From the NCBI GenBank assembly GCA_963971305.1, contig OZ020313.1, positions 26,514,602 through 26,578,601 of the forward strand: a DNA stretch of 64,000 bases. Direction: 5' to 3'. Position numbers and translations under genes: made by a program. How positions within the stretch are numbered: position 1 is the stretch's first letter; every line of letters begins with the position of its first letter. The DNA is from Arcuatula senhousia (taxonomy: Eukaryota; Mollusca; Bivalvia; Mytilida; Mytilidae). Below are positions 34,995 to 47,700 of the stretch, piece after piece. The notes under the pieces were generated by a model. The model was given only the letters and a program-made list of their open reading frames with translations. It did not search any database and was not told where the DNA came from.

Positions 34995-37900
34995 GTGATC
35001 GGGCCATAAAAAGAGGGGACACCCAAAATCAGCCCAACCCTTCCTTTTATGGTAAGTAACATGACTGTAAAGTTTCATAGCATTTGGTCAACCAGAACAA
35101 AAGTTATTGTGGAAAAAAAATTAAAAAGTCACTTTTTGGCCCTTTTAGGGCCTCTAATTTCTAAACGAAAAAAGAGGGGACACCCAAAATCAGCCCAACC
35201 CTTCCTTTTATGGTAAGTAACATTACTGTAAAGTTTCATAGCATTTGGTCAACCAGAACAAAAGTTATTGTGGAAAAAAAATAAAAAGTCACTTTTTTAG
35301 CCCCTTTTGAGCCCTTATTTCTAAACGAAAAAAGAGGGGACACCCAAAATCAGCCCAACCCTTCCTTTTATGGTAAGTAACATTACTGTAAAGTTTCATA
35401 GCATTTGGTCAACCAGAACAAAAGTTATTGTGGAAAAAAAAATTAAAAAGTCACTTTTTGGCCCTTTTAGGGCCTCTAATTTCTAAACGAAAAAAGAGGG
35501 GACACCCAAAATCAGCCCAACCCTTCCTTTTATGGTAAGTAACATTACTGTAAAGTTTCATAGCATTTGGTCAACCAGAACAAAAGTTATTGTGGAAAAA
35601 AAATAAAAAGTCACTTTTTTAGCCCCTTTTGAGCCCCTAATTTCTAAACAAAAAAAGAGGGGACACCCAAAATCAGCCCAACCCTTCCTTTTATGGTAAG
35701 TAACATTACTGTAAAGTTTCATAGCATTTGGTCAACCAGAACAAAAGTTATCGGGAAAAAAATTAAAAAGTCACTTTTTTGGCCCCTTTTGGGCCCCTTA
35801 TTTCTAAACGAAATTATAAAATGACCCCAAAAGGGGAGGTGCACATCTTCAATATATCTGTAGTATCTGTGTAAAATTTCAGAAAGATCTAGTGTTTGGT
35901 TTTTGAGATTCAGATTACACAAGAAAGAAACCCCATAGCAGGACGGACGGACGGACGGAGTGACCCGACTACTAGACCTGCTTTCGCCTTCGGCGACGCA
36001 GGTAAAAAGGTCACATCAAGCATCTGAAGCATGCATTGCATCACTTTTCTAGGTACACTTAATATACCAGAATGATTGATGTGGCACTTAATAGTTAATT
36101 GAAATGGACTTAAACATTGTGCTTAGAACCCCCTAGTAGACCTACCATACCATTATGGTCAATGGGGCAGTTGTAAGCGGAATTAACTTTCAACATTCTT
36201 CTGTCAGTGGTCATCCATGTGGAAAACGTAGGGCACAGCCACTATCGGAAGCATGCATTGTGTTAAGCATCACTCCTTGCACCAATCTGGTCATGTGTCA
36301 CATGGCACTAAACAAGAATTGACTTCAGCTGTAAGTGGATGTCGACAATCAGTTTATCATTTTGTTAGGTGATCATCTTAAAACAGCATTGATTAAAATT
36401 CTATGGTCTTCATATTGGAATAGTATTTGGCATTTTAAATCTTTTGGATAGAGTGCCTCTGATGCGTCTTTAAATAGATGAAAGCACCTCAGGCATAGCA
36501 AAACTCTTTGCTGGGAACTTTGTTTTAATGTGATTTAAAATAAAATCATGTTGCAAAACTTTTTATTGCATGATCAAAAAATAAAGTAACATGACATGAA
36601 ACTATGCTAGCTTTATAAAGCAAAACACCCTTTATCTGCAAAATGAAAAAAATATTTATATAAATGACAGATAATAAATGCACTATCAGAAATGATTAAA
36701 ACTTTTAATTTTTTTTTCTAAATAGAGAATTTTCAGAATTGTCTAAAATGATATGTTATTTTTTACAATGATTTAATACAAATTTATCTTGCTCATTACT
36801 TTACAGAACCTTTAAAAAAACATTTATATCAAATCAATTTCAAAAACAGTTTTGCCTTGCTTATAAATTCATATGTTCAGGAAAAATTTGACACAAAATA
36901 AGCTTACAGTGAATGAGTGATAAATCGATACATAGCTAAAATAAGGTGTTTTTTTTTCATTTAACAAATATTTTAAAATTAAAACTCAACAAACATATGG
37001 AATGAATAAGCCAACGAAATATAACTATTCATGCTTTAAAAATTCTGCTTGATTATAATAGTACAACAATTATATATAAAGTTTATCTATGCTAACACAC
37101 TTGGTATAAGGGAGATAATCTAGTTGCAAGATGGTAAAAAAAAAACCAAAGGAACAAAAAACTTTAAAAAAATGTCTGAAAATTTAGTAGGAACATTATT
37201 GAATTAACAATCTTTGCAGTGAAATTTTTACTTTTCAACAAAATTTACAGAATTGTAGTAATAGAAAATGACGTTTAAATAACATGTGGTATACTTAATA
37301 CATAGAGTAATGCTGTATATAATCAGATAACAAATTTAAGTACTCTTTTTAGTAATAAGTGAACATGAATAAATATATATAAATTATTTTTATTCCTATA
37401 CTTATCATTAATGAATAATAAAATATAAACATAATTTTTTTTAACATGTAATAAAGTAGGGTGTATTTTTTCATAACAAATGTCAATGAACATTATATTT
37501 GTGCAGTGGTTAATGTTTGCATAGAGTCTTTATTTGCTTTTATCCATTCATATTCTCAGAGAAACCTGTGACCTGTTTTACTAAAGGAGCAGTCGTAAAT
37601 TATATAGAATGTTGAAGAGTTATGACCAAACCTAGGACTTATGACTTTTAGTAAAACATGGGCCTGGTCCTAATTGACTAAAAGAACTTTGGACCTATGG
37701 CCGTAGGTACTGCTGTAATTTATATAGAATGTGCAAGAGATACAACTAAACAAAGGACAAACCGCCTTTAGTAAATTGAAGGCCTGGTTTCTACATGAAA
37801 AATAAACTGATCAAAAGCAAAAGTCTGTGAACTTGGTGTTCTGTTAGCCTGAGGGAATTCTTTAAAAATCTATTTTCTTCTTAAAAGTTAGTCAAATAAA

Positions 37901-40189
37901 CATGATTAACACAAAAAATGGCTTCTATAAGGAGAACTAAATTTTAGTTAATTTCTACCAAGATTTGATGAAACTCAAAATGATTGCATTGAAACAAAAG
38001 TGAGTGGTTCTACCCTGTGACTTAGAATGTGTATGATATACATATACTTGATAAAAGAATAAAATGTTTATAGTGTTGCACTGTTGCTTTTACAAAGATA
38101 AGATAAAATAGATATAAGCGTTTCTTGTTGAATATCAACGTTAAAGTTCTTACTACATTTCATTTACGACATAACAAATTTAAGTATTTAAATCAACTAT
38201 TACTTGCAACATGTAATTACAAAACTAGGGAGAAATCAACTATCACTAATCTTTTACATATGTTGGCTGTTGATTTAAAAGCATCTTTAAAGATTTAATC
38301 AGTAAGAAAGTAACTTAGATTATAGTAAAAAGTAAACAATATGTGAGTAATAATAGCACTTTGCATCAATAATTGAGAATTTTAACACCTACAGCACTGT
38401 GGTTAAATATTGCTGGCTTTCTGTTCTAAGAATAGTATGGCACTAAAAAAATGTTAACAAATTTAAGGATGGTCACTCTTCCTGTTTCAGAATTTCAGTC
38501 TGATTTGAAACTACACTAGATTTTACCTTTTATATTGAAGATTTTTTATGCACACTGATCCCTACATTTTATGACATTTTCTGATAATATGGACCTTAAA
38601 AACCAATTATGTAAAAATTCTTTAATTCTTGATACAACTTCATGGTGTTTAAAGCCAAAAACATCACAATGTTAAAATTTTGTAAAATCATGAGGTGTCT
38701 GATTCCCCCCCCCCCCCCCAAATTTTTGACGTCATATTTCTCGGAAAGGAGCACATGCACCTATCATTTTCTTTTTGATATTTGATTACGCAAAACAATT
38801 ATCTATCTTTTCCATCTCAATTCATAAAATCTTTGATATAAAAAAGTTCAGGAGTGACCAAACCTAAATCTGTTTGAATACTATTTAATTTTCCAAAAGA
38901 AAATCTACTAAACTATTTCTAACACATTTTTCAAACAAATGTAACACACCCTAAGCTTTGGCCAGAAAATGCAAAATTTTATTTTAGTATCAATATGATA
39001 AGGACCTGAAGATATGTTGTTGTTTTGTGTGTGTGTGTGTGCTTACAATGCTTTAACAGGACCACTAGTTTGTTATATAGCCATATATATAATTTACTGA
39101 ACACAAGGTTTGCATGTATGAATTTAACTGGTCTCTTTAATTTCTCACTGGTAAATGTCCTAGTGTTTCATAATGTCTAAAGGGGAAAAAAATCTATTTT
39201 TCATTGGTAAATGTCTTATTGTTTCATAATGTCTAAAGGGAGATAATTTTTTTTTTAAACTTAACTAATTACATGGAAATAGAAATATATTTTTGTAAAT
39301 AAGTAAATAAAGGCTGAGAATCAAAGTTTCATTACTTGGGAAGACATAAAATAAAATTGATTACAACAAAACTAATGGTTTCTAAGGCAACAATACTAAA
39401 AATAACATGCATAGAGTACTCAAGGTCAACAATCCATAGCAAATCTATTTATATGAGTGATGCAATCACTGAACAAGTGTGTCTGAAACAAATTAGAAAT
39501 TTTACATGGAGGCGATCTTAAATATATACAAAGAACATTTTCACATATGTTAATAACATACATTGTGTGATGTCTTTACAAGTGATTCAATTTTTTTCTT
39601 TTAGATGTTTCAAAGCATTAGGCTGTCATAAGAAGATATTCTATTAGTATAAAAATACATGTAGGAATAGTGGCATATTTGAAGATGTGATCTAAAAATG
39701 TCAATATGAAATTTCTGCATCAAAAAAGCAATTGAAAAAAAAATGTTTATTCATTCTATTTGTAAAATTATCACAGTTTTAAAGCTCAGCACTTAATATT
39801 GTTGAGGTATTTCTAAGGAAAACAAATAGATTTATATAATAACTTGCTTTATGTAAACACACCTTTGCTAGACAAGGGATTTAATCAAATCCACAACTTC
39901 TTGGCTTGCAAAGATGATTCAAACCAATTCTAATTTGACCTTGAGAAAAACTATTACATACCACGAGTTAAAATTTAATCAATAATACTGTGGACGCATT
40001 TTTCTTTATGGGGTAACAATTTTTGATGATTTTGGTAGACAATTAAAAGATAATCCATGAAAAGAAATGACAAAAAAATTAAGTGCCACAACAGTACTTT
40101 TTTTTGTTAAATTAATTTTCTCAATTTTAAAAGGCAAAATTTATATGCTCTCTGATTCATATATTTGTGGTTTAGAAAATTATTCCTAT

Positions 40190-40350
40190 GCTGAAAATTT
40201 CCTCGGCAGTTTAAATTTTGCATTGCCATTACTGGCGCAAAAATTAAATGGTGCCAATATGCCCTTCTTCCACTGTTGTCTAAGGACAATAACATTACAG
40301 AGCAAATTTAAAACTGTGCATACTAAAATTCAGTCATCCTACCACGAAAA
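40190..40350. repeat. dispersed repeat, diverged copy of 25705-25880
   Basis: It shares GCGCAAAAATTAAA, CTTCCACTGTTGTCTAAGGAC, AATAACAT and AAAACTGTGC with the copy in the AMT intron, in the same order and orientation. Confidence 0.55.
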
Positions 40351-41424
40351 AAGCTGATGCAAAAGTTTTCTGGCTTTCAGTAAACCAATGTGGAATTTGT
40401 TGTTATGGTTTGAATGTCCCTAACAAAAATTGCTACCCCACAAATAATATTTTCACAGTATACTATGTAGATTGAATCTAATACATATTTACAAATATGA
40501 TAGCACTTGTTTGTCTTTACTTGTCTTCTTATTTCTAGGTCCAAAATCATTATGCTTTAAAGAAATACAATGTAATATTTATATATTGAGATTTGAAAAA
40601 AATATCAAAAAAATCTCAGGTTAATTTTCAAAATCCAAAACACGGATTACAAGATTTAATGCAAGTTTTAATCTAACAAGACTGTTAACTAAAATATCTA
40701 AGTGAGAGCAGTTCAAAAGAACTCTAAAATGATGTTTTGCTTGATTTGAATGATAAAAACATTTCAGTAGTTGGTAAAATAAAAATTTAAAGATAATGAA
40801 TTCAGGTGCAATTTTCAACTTAACCTAATGCATAGCCCTATTCTATCACTAACAAGTCTAAAATTTTTAAAATGTACATGATGATATTCAAGTGAACATA
40901 GAAAAAAGAAGTCCTACTTTATTGCAACAAATCCCTTCGTAAGGATATAGTTATAATATGGCTCTCCTATCATTACACAACATTCAAATTTAAATCAAAT
41001 TCCTGTCAGGATTTTTTAATACAAAGAAAGATCAAATTCAAAAGTTGAATACAGAATCCAGGTAGTCCTTCTTGCATTTGAAGACGATTTTTTTTTTTTA
41101 TAATTAAAAAAGATCTTTGATCAAATTGATTAAATTTTCTACATGCATTTCTTTAATCGAAAACATAGTTTTAAAATTAAGAAACTCAAATCATGAGCAT
41201 CTTTCTACAAATGATGCCAATAAAAATCAGTTTTCAAACACAAATTTTACATTTTCAACCATGTTAACTTAAAAAGATGATCACTTAAAATTTACCAAGC
41301 TTAAACAAATATTGATCAAGAAAATGTGAATACTTACAGACATTGTTGATATACATGATATAAACTTTAAAAAATATAAATATCCATGTAAATAAGTCTG
41401 TGTGTGAGTGCATGTGTGTTGGTG

Positions 41425-41545
41425 TTTTACACCTTTTTAAACGCACCTGGGGTATAGGGCAGTCAGTTTTAATGGTTGAGGAATTCGGAGTAACCAGAGA
41501 AAAACCAACGACCTTGGGCAGATTACTGACAAAATTCTTAATACC
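41425..41545. repeat. dispersed repeat, copy 1 (relative at 48280-48400)
   Basis: GGCAGTCAGTTTTAATGG, GAGAAAAACCAACGACCTT and GGGCAGATTACTGACAAA match GACGGTCAGTTTTATTGA, GAAAAAATCACCGACCTG and GGCAGGTAGCTGACAAAG at 48.3 kb in the same orientation. The two copies bracket the PPP1R2 coding exons. Confidence 0.65.
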
Positions 41546-41704
41546 TCTATCAACCTTTCAGCTCAAACTGAATAAATATTTTCCATGAAACTTATTTTTA
41601 ACAAAAAACTTATGAACTAACTGAGATTCCCGACAGGAACTTGTCACAAAATCAATATAATTGATAATTTCTAATAATCTAGAACAGGAAAAGTACAATA
41701 CAGA

Positions 41705-44700
41705 TCATATATTAGTTGACGAGTCATTTGTGTCTTTGTTGTTGTCGACTTTTTGACTTTTGGTCTTGCTTTCTCCAGACTCATCATCCCCATCTTCCTC
41801 TTCGTCTTCATCTTCTTCTTCCATAAGTTGTTTGGCTAGTTTGACCGCTTGGAATTCATTATAATGTAGTTTTCTCTTTTGTTCAAACATTTTACGTTTG
41901 GCTGGAAACAGAAAATTATCATTGCAAGTATGATTTTATTGCGATCTTTTTTGCAAATTAAGGCATCATCCGACAAAATGTTCATTGGAATGGAAATGGA
42001 AATTCTTATGCATTTTCTGTGTGTGTAGAATTATGTATTTTTGCAAGTTGCAGATTCCTGATTTCATATGCCTGACCTCAAGTTGATTCTAAGCTTTGCA
42101 TTGTATTTTGGACTTTGACCCTATTACATGTACATGTTTGTATTTCATAGTTATTGTAAATCTATCAATCTTTATGTTCTTGTATGCTCTATTTTCTCCT
42201 TGTAGGCTCCTCGTTTGGCAAGGTATCGTATCATATTATTGTACATGTATGCATCAGTGTGAAACCTATGAGTGATGTGAAAAAGTTATTTTGATACATA
42301 TTGTTTAATTAATAATACCTCTTTCTTCTTCCGTTTCTTCTGTGTCTTCTTCTGAAGATGAATCTTCTTCACCTGATAATCTTGCATGAAGTTTATTATC
42401 TTTTACATCTTCTAATCTACAAAATATTTAAATATTTTTTAGTAAAACATTTTATTTCCATATTTTGTTTTTCCTGTGTTACTGTTACATGATACAGAAT
42501 GCAGAATGTCCAGTCTTCCCGGAAGTTGAAAGTCTTGCCTGACCAATAACAAAGGTCTGCAGGATTGACTTAACATGTTTATTGTAAATTTGACCAAATT
42601 CACCGGACCGAAGGCTAATGTTTAAATTTTTCATTGGACTGGTCCCGCGGTCCGGCACATTTGGTGAAGACTGAATGTCCAATAATTCCCACAACTTGTT
42701 TGAGCCAAAAAAAATATTATATTTTCTATGCATGATTTAAAACCCCAATTTTGTACTTGTTATTTCTAATTTGGTGAAAATAACAGGATGAAAATTTTTC
42801 CACTTTCATGACTTTAAGTTTTAAACTTATAAATGTGTCTTTTTTCACCTGTTTTTGTGTAGTTGACTGTTGTTTATGTACTTTTATCAGTTTAGAACCT
42901 TCATTGGCAGATCAAGACTCACAAAAATATACTTTGTAGTAAAATAAGCATGTATCGTTTTGCACCTTTAGTCCTTACCTTGAACAAATAGACTCTGGAG
43001 TGACACCTGGTCCCTCAGAGACACTTGCCCTCCGACCCCCCTCTTCATCATCTTCTTCAGCATCTGATAATTTACTGTAGGGTGTTTTAGGCTCATCTAT
43101 TTTCATGTGACCATAGTCTTTATCTGGGGGGTGGTGAGTGGCTAAAATGTTCATCTCGTCCCATTTCATTTCTTTATCATGTTTATTTCCACTGAAATAA
43201 TCAAAGGCAGGTTTCTTAAAGATAGTCAAGTGATAGTCTAGGTCAGGTAATTTTTCTCAAATTATTGCAAAGAAAAAAAATTTCTGCTACAACTCGAATG
43301 ATTAGAGTAAGCATTTTTCTCTTAGAATTTTTTTTCATGGCAATATTTTGAGAAATAAAGAATAATTTTGAATCTTGTGAAAGTTTCCTGTTGGGAAAGA
43401 TTTATTCACTTGCTTATTAATCTTAAAATTACCATTTCTGATAATGATGAGGGTGAGCATCCAGTTTTAACATAGATCTGTATATTAAATAGATTTGCAA
43501 AATGGTGAAATCTCACAATATCTCATGCAAATAAACGAGATTTCGTACAAAATAAACAATTTGAAAAGTACAGTTTTATACTGTAATATCTCAAAAACCG
43601 TTTAAGATTTTAACATGATTCTTTTTTACAGCCATTCTTAAATGTTTTGAGATTTTTGATGTGTTAAAATAACCTTTATAACCTTTAACACTTTAGAGGA
43701 GTTTCAAAAGAGCCCATGCTACCCTAATTTTCATGAAAAGACAATATTTCACAAAATTTTCGTAAAGTTTCCACTTCAAATTGTCACAAAAAGTTTATTT
43801 CTCAACCAAATTAAATGAAATTTTCACACAGATAGTCCTTAATCTTTTCTCTGTTTGATGCAGTTTATTATGAAAAATTCCATACAAAGGCATAAAAGTA
43901 GTTTAAAAAATAAACTAACTCTCATTTATCAACCAGTGATATTTTCAAACATATACTGGACAATTAACAAGTTGCAAATCTATTTAATATACAGGTCTAT
44001 GGTTTTAATAATAATTCATTTATGCCATAATGTAAAAGTTTAATACATGTATGGTTAAATTGTGGACAATCATTAATGAACTATTTAATGCATAGACATA
44101 ACTTTAACAGTTACACCATTAATCAGGCCATTAATATCATCTATCTCCCTTAATGACAAATTATCTCCCAAGCCCACTCAGATATGCTTTGTGACAATGA
44201 TTTTTATAAACAAATGGTCTTAATCTTTTGATGTGTACTTTCCATAAATAATCTTTCTAAAAAATCTTGACCTGGGATCACAGAAAATGTATCAAAGAGG
44301 GCTAAACATGGCATTCTATAACAATTGTCCCCCAGGGGACAATTCCATTTTTTCAATTTGAAAACTTGTATGTAACCATAAAAATAAAATAAATAAAATG
44401 AAAATTAAACAATGAACAATATGGAAAGAAATAAGTTAAATAATAACAAATGTATAGAATTTTGTAAATGAAAGTTTAAAAATTTGTAAACATTATATTC
44501 TGTTATAATTTGTTAATATCATAGTGTATATATATAGTTGGATGCATATAGATATTATTATTTTAAACATCAAATCTCTGATTAATCTCCTCTAATTGCT
44601 TTCATAGTTTGAAAAATAAGAAAAAATGTGAAAATAAATGACACCAAATTACACTTTCATCGATGCCTACATATATCTTTTATAATTAGAAGATTGATAT

Positions 44701-47700
44701 AACAATTTAGTCAAAAAAGAGTGTCTTATATATAGTATAGCCATTGATTGAATTTTCACTATATCTTTGTAGATATAAAATAGTGCCTTATATATATAGT
44801 ATAGCCATTGTCCCTCTTATATAAAATAGTGTCTTATATATAGTATAGCCATTGTCCCCCATCATTTATTAATTTTCACTATATCTTTGTAGATATAAAA
44901 TAGTGTCTTATATATAGTATAGCCATTGTCCCCCATCATTTATTAATTTTCACTTTATCTTTGTAGATATAAAATAGTGTCTTATATATAGTATAGCCAT
45001 TGTCCCCCTTATATAAAATAGTGTCTTATATATAGTATAGCCATTGTCCCCCATCATTTATTAATTTTCACTATATCTTCGCAGATATAAAATAGTGTCT
45101 TATATAATAGTACAGCCATTGTCCCCCATCATTTATTAATTTTCACTTTATCTTTGTAGATATAAAATAGTGTCTTATATATAGTATAGCCATTGTCCCC
45201 CATCATTTATTAATTTTCACTATATCTTCGCAGATATAAAATAGTGTCTTATATTATAGTATAGCCATTGTCCCCCATCATTTATTAATTTTCACTATAT
45301 CTTCGCAGATATAAAATAGTGTCTTATATATAGTATAGCCATTGTCCCCCTTAAATAAAATAGTGTCTTATATAATAGTATAGCCATTGTCCCCCATCAT
45401 TTATTAATTTTCACTATATCTTCGCAGATATAAAATAGTGTCTTATATATAGTATAGCCATTGTCCCCCATTATTTATTAATTTTCACTATATCTTTGCG
45501 TGTACCCCCAAAATCTCTCCATGCCCCTTTTCAATTTATATAGGTCCCCAAAGAAAACCCTTTCATAGCGTAAGTTAATCTAGTTGGATAGTGATAATGT
45601 TGACTTATATGAAACAGTGTCTTATATATAGTATAGCCATTGTCCTCCTTAAATAAAATAGTGTCTTATATATAGTATAGCCATTGTCCCCCATCATTTA
45701 TTAATTTTCACTATATCTTTACGTGTACCCCCAAAATCTCTCCATGCCCTTTTTCAATTTATATAGGTCCCCAAAGAAAACCCTTTCATAGCGTAACTTA
45801 AGCTAGTTGGATAGTGATAATGTTGACTTATATGAAACAGTGTCTTATATATAGTATAGCCATTGTCCCCCTTATATAAAACAGTGTCTTATATATAAAT
45901 AAAATAGTGTCTTATATATAGTATAGCCATTGTCCCTCATCATTTATTAACTTTCACTATATCTTCGCAGATATAAAATAGTGTCTTATATAATAGTATA
46001 GCCATTGTCCCCCTTAAATAAAATAGTGTCTTATATATAGTATAGCAATTGTTCCCCATCATTTATTAATTTTCACTATATCTTCGCAGATATAAAATAG
46101 TGTCTTATATAATAGTATAGCCATTGTCCCCCATCATTTATTGATTTTCACTATATCTTTGCATATATAAAATAGTGTCTTATAATAGTATAGCCATTTT
46201 CCCCTTTATATAAAATAGTGTCTTATATATAGTATAGCCATTGTCCCCCATCATTTATTAATTTTCACTATATCTTTGCGTGTACCCCCAAAATCTCTCC
46301 ATGCCCCTTTTCAATTTATATAGGTCCCCAACGAAAACCCTTTCATAGCGTAACTTAAGCCAGTTGGATAGTGATAATGTTGACTTATATGAAACAGTGT
46401 CTTATATATAGTATAGCCATTGTCCCCCTTATATAAAACAGTGTCTTATATATAGTATAGCCATTGTCCCCCTTAAATAAAATAGTGTCTTATATATAGT
46501 ATAGCCATTGTCCCCCATCATTTATTAAAAAGATAAAGTACGTCTGTTGTTAATTAACAGATTCAAAAGTCGTTGGAAAGATCAATTAGTTGAAAATGGT
46601 ATTAAAAAACAAGGAAAATTAAGAACGTATTGTAGATTCAAAGAATCTTTCAAACGAGAACCTTATTTGCACTGTATAAAATCTTTCTCTACAAGGAAGT
46701 GTCTCACACAGTTTAGAATAAGTGCTCATAAATTAGCGATAGAGAAAGACAGGTATTTAAATATAAACAAAAATAATCGATTTTGCAAACTTTGTAATAC
46801 ACAGGAAATCGAAGACGAGATACATTTTCTTATGCACTGTCCCTCGTACACTGTAGAGCGGGCAAATCTGTTCAGTGAAGTAGAGAAACTTTGCTCAAAC
46901 TTTCAACACTTAGACGTAACTAACAAATTTATCTGGTTGTTATCTTGTGAAAATGAGAATATATGCAATATGTTAGCATCTTATACCAAAAAATGTTTTC
47001 AAATACGAGAGACTGTTAGTAGATTATGAATCGTCACGAGTCATGCTACATGTGTAATTATTGTTTGTTTTCTAATTTGTTTATTTTATTTCCATTATTA
47101 TTGTCAGATTATTATTTTTCATGTACGAATTATGTATTTATATATGCTCTTTCGAGGGCCCATGATTTGGTGTAATAAATTATACTTTATTGATTTTCAC
47201 TATTTCTTTGCCTCTATAAAAAAAGTGACTTGTATGTAGTATTTAAGCAAAGATATAGTGAAAGATCAATAGATATGCAAAGAAATAGCGATAAATTAAT
47301 AAATGACATGAATGATGGGGGACAATGGCTATACTATATATAAGACACTATTAATATAGGTCAACATTTGGTTAACTTACGCTATGAAAGGGTTTTCTTT
47401 GGGGACCTATATTTAAATTTAAAAGGGGCATGGACAAATTTAGGGGGTTATAAGAAAGATATAGAGAAATATCAAGAAATGATGGGGGACAATGGCTATA
47501 CTATATATAAGACACTTTTTCTTGACTTACTTCTTAATATAAGATATACACATATTTATACATGGATGTAATTTGAAGTTATTTATTTTCACTCTATGTT
47601 TTTTCCAAACCATATAGGAGTAGTTAGAGGTGATATTTTAAAATAGTAATATCTATATGCATCCATCTTTATATATGTACACATAATGCATGTATAACAG

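Larger units (their letters stand above)
33570..36002. mobile_element. tandem-core element, 161-bp period, interrupted by a second element
   Basis: The core phrase AGTTTCATAGCATTTGGTCA occurs at 33831, 35071, 35232, 35392, 35554 and 35715. The last five are spaced 161, 160, 162 and 161 bp and are nearly identical. Each unit has GAGGGGACACCCAAAATCAG, CCTTTTATGGTAAGTAAC and AAAAAGTCACTTTTT. The right end is ACGGACGGACGGACGG followed by CTTTCGCCTTCGGCGACGCAGG. The copy at 33.8 kb is cut off from the rest by a different element (about 33926-34994), so the two are nested. Reverse-complement relatives lie at about 53850-54230. Confidence 0.8.
36003..41704. other. AT-rich region downstream of PPP1R2, possibly 3'UTR in part
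   Basis: I recognise no exon here. A C14 homopolymer lies near 38706, a (GT)n run near 39028, and a local duplication CATTGGTAAATGTC...TTTCATAATGTCTAAAGGG near 39140-39240. A relative of the repeat at 25705 lies at about 40190-40350. The proximal part next to 41705 must hold the PPP1R2 3'UTR. A minus-strand AATAAA at 40918-40923 is one candidate signal, but the transcript end cannot be placed from sequence alone. Confidence 0.45.

Noticed and set aside
34796..35062. Minus-strand frame rich in Arg-Pro-Ser-Val repeats
   Set aside because: It is the complement of the (ACGG)n tract and flanking element, not a protein.
42485..42733. 82-codon minus-strand frame between PPP1R2 exons 2 and 3
   Set aside because: The exons on either side join in phase without it, and the product resembles nothing in inhibitor-2 proteins.
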